Positions 61,774 through 61,777 of a stretch of 61,777 nt of DNA are shown here, in pieces. Within the stretch, counting starts at the first letter, position 1. Every line of letters starts with the position of its first letter. The stretch spans positions 1-61,777 of the forward strand of contig CAJUET010000013.1 of the NCBI GenBank assembly GCA_910585595.1, in the 5' to 3' direction. This stretch comes from an uncultured Christensenella sp. Lineage in GTDB: Bacteria; Bacillota; Clostridia; Christensenellales; Borkfalkiaceae. Position numbers and translations under genes: made by a program. Below the pieces are notes generated by a model that was not told the DNA's origin, ran no database searches, and saw only the letters and a list, made by a program, of their open reading frames with translations.

Positions 61774-61777
61774 ACGA

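Overview
The window is a 61.8-kb contig from a Gram-positive anaerobe, most likely an uncultured member of the Clostridia (Bacillota). The pointers are AGGAGG-type ribosome binding sites, many promoters close to TTGACA-17-TATAAT, tRNA genes that encode CCA, a rubrerythrin, secreted proteins with InlB-type and Ig-like repeats, and no outer-membrane genes. A finer placement (a gut lineage such as Christensenellales) is only a guess. The first 36 bases hold an Illumina read-2 adapter, so the left edge is a library artefact. The right edge stops inside an inverted repeat. Almost all genes lie on the minus strand, so operons read from high to low coordinate.

Right to left: 61-62 kb has an AT-rich orphan gene and a three-tRNA operon (initiator Met, elongator Met, Glu). 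tilS follows with an apparently leaderless GTG start. Next comes a decayed gene for a HExxH protein with three in-frame TAA codons and one frameshift. A perfect promoter at 58.27 kb then drives a compact operon down to 40.96 kb: a 2521-residue wall-exposed subtilase with a BspA-type leucine-rich array, a GLUG/InlB lipoprotein, an enlarged oligopeptide-binding lipoprotein, OppB, OppC, OppD, OppF and two small proteins. This looks like a protein-digestion and peptide-import unit. Its OppD and OppF subunits are unusual: OppF carries a membrane-spanning N-terminal extension and OppD has a glycine/asparagine-rich insertion.

From 40.9 to 34.3 kb are a DUF3795 protein, a CPBP membrane protease divergent from an Lgt-family enzyme, and a 1299-residue InlB-repeat surface protein ending in a Gly-Gly-Cys plus transmembrane tail. 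From 34.2 to 31.8 kb is a trmL-cls-small gene operon. From 31.6 to 23.1 kb is a metal and efflux region: a MATE exporter behind a structured leader with a terminator at its start codon, then mntP and a CaCA-family exchanger. Each of the last two sits behind its own yybP-ykoY (Mn2+) riboswitch, whose promoter is embedded in the 3' end of the preceding gene. A heterodimeric ABC exporter and a ClC transporter follow the exchanger closely enough to share its transcript.

From 23 to 20.4 kb are rubrerythrin with two coupled miniproteins, an HtrA-like lipoprotein protease and tRNA-Gly. From 20.3 to 15.3 kb is a run of Wzz-like protein, membrane protein, asparaginase, iron-sulfur flavoprotein and ATP-grasp ligase. 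The left 15 kb holds a 1160-residue lipoprotein with Cys/His repeats and a seven-gene operon (membrane protein, MoxR, DUF58, two VWA proteins, two lipoproteins) that resembles MoxR/Bat envelope systems but ends in surface lipoproteins.

The strongest leads are the subtilase-Opp operon with its modified ATPases, the MoxR-VWA-lipoprotein operon, the paired Mn2+ riboswitches over an exporter cluster, and the MATE leader RNA.
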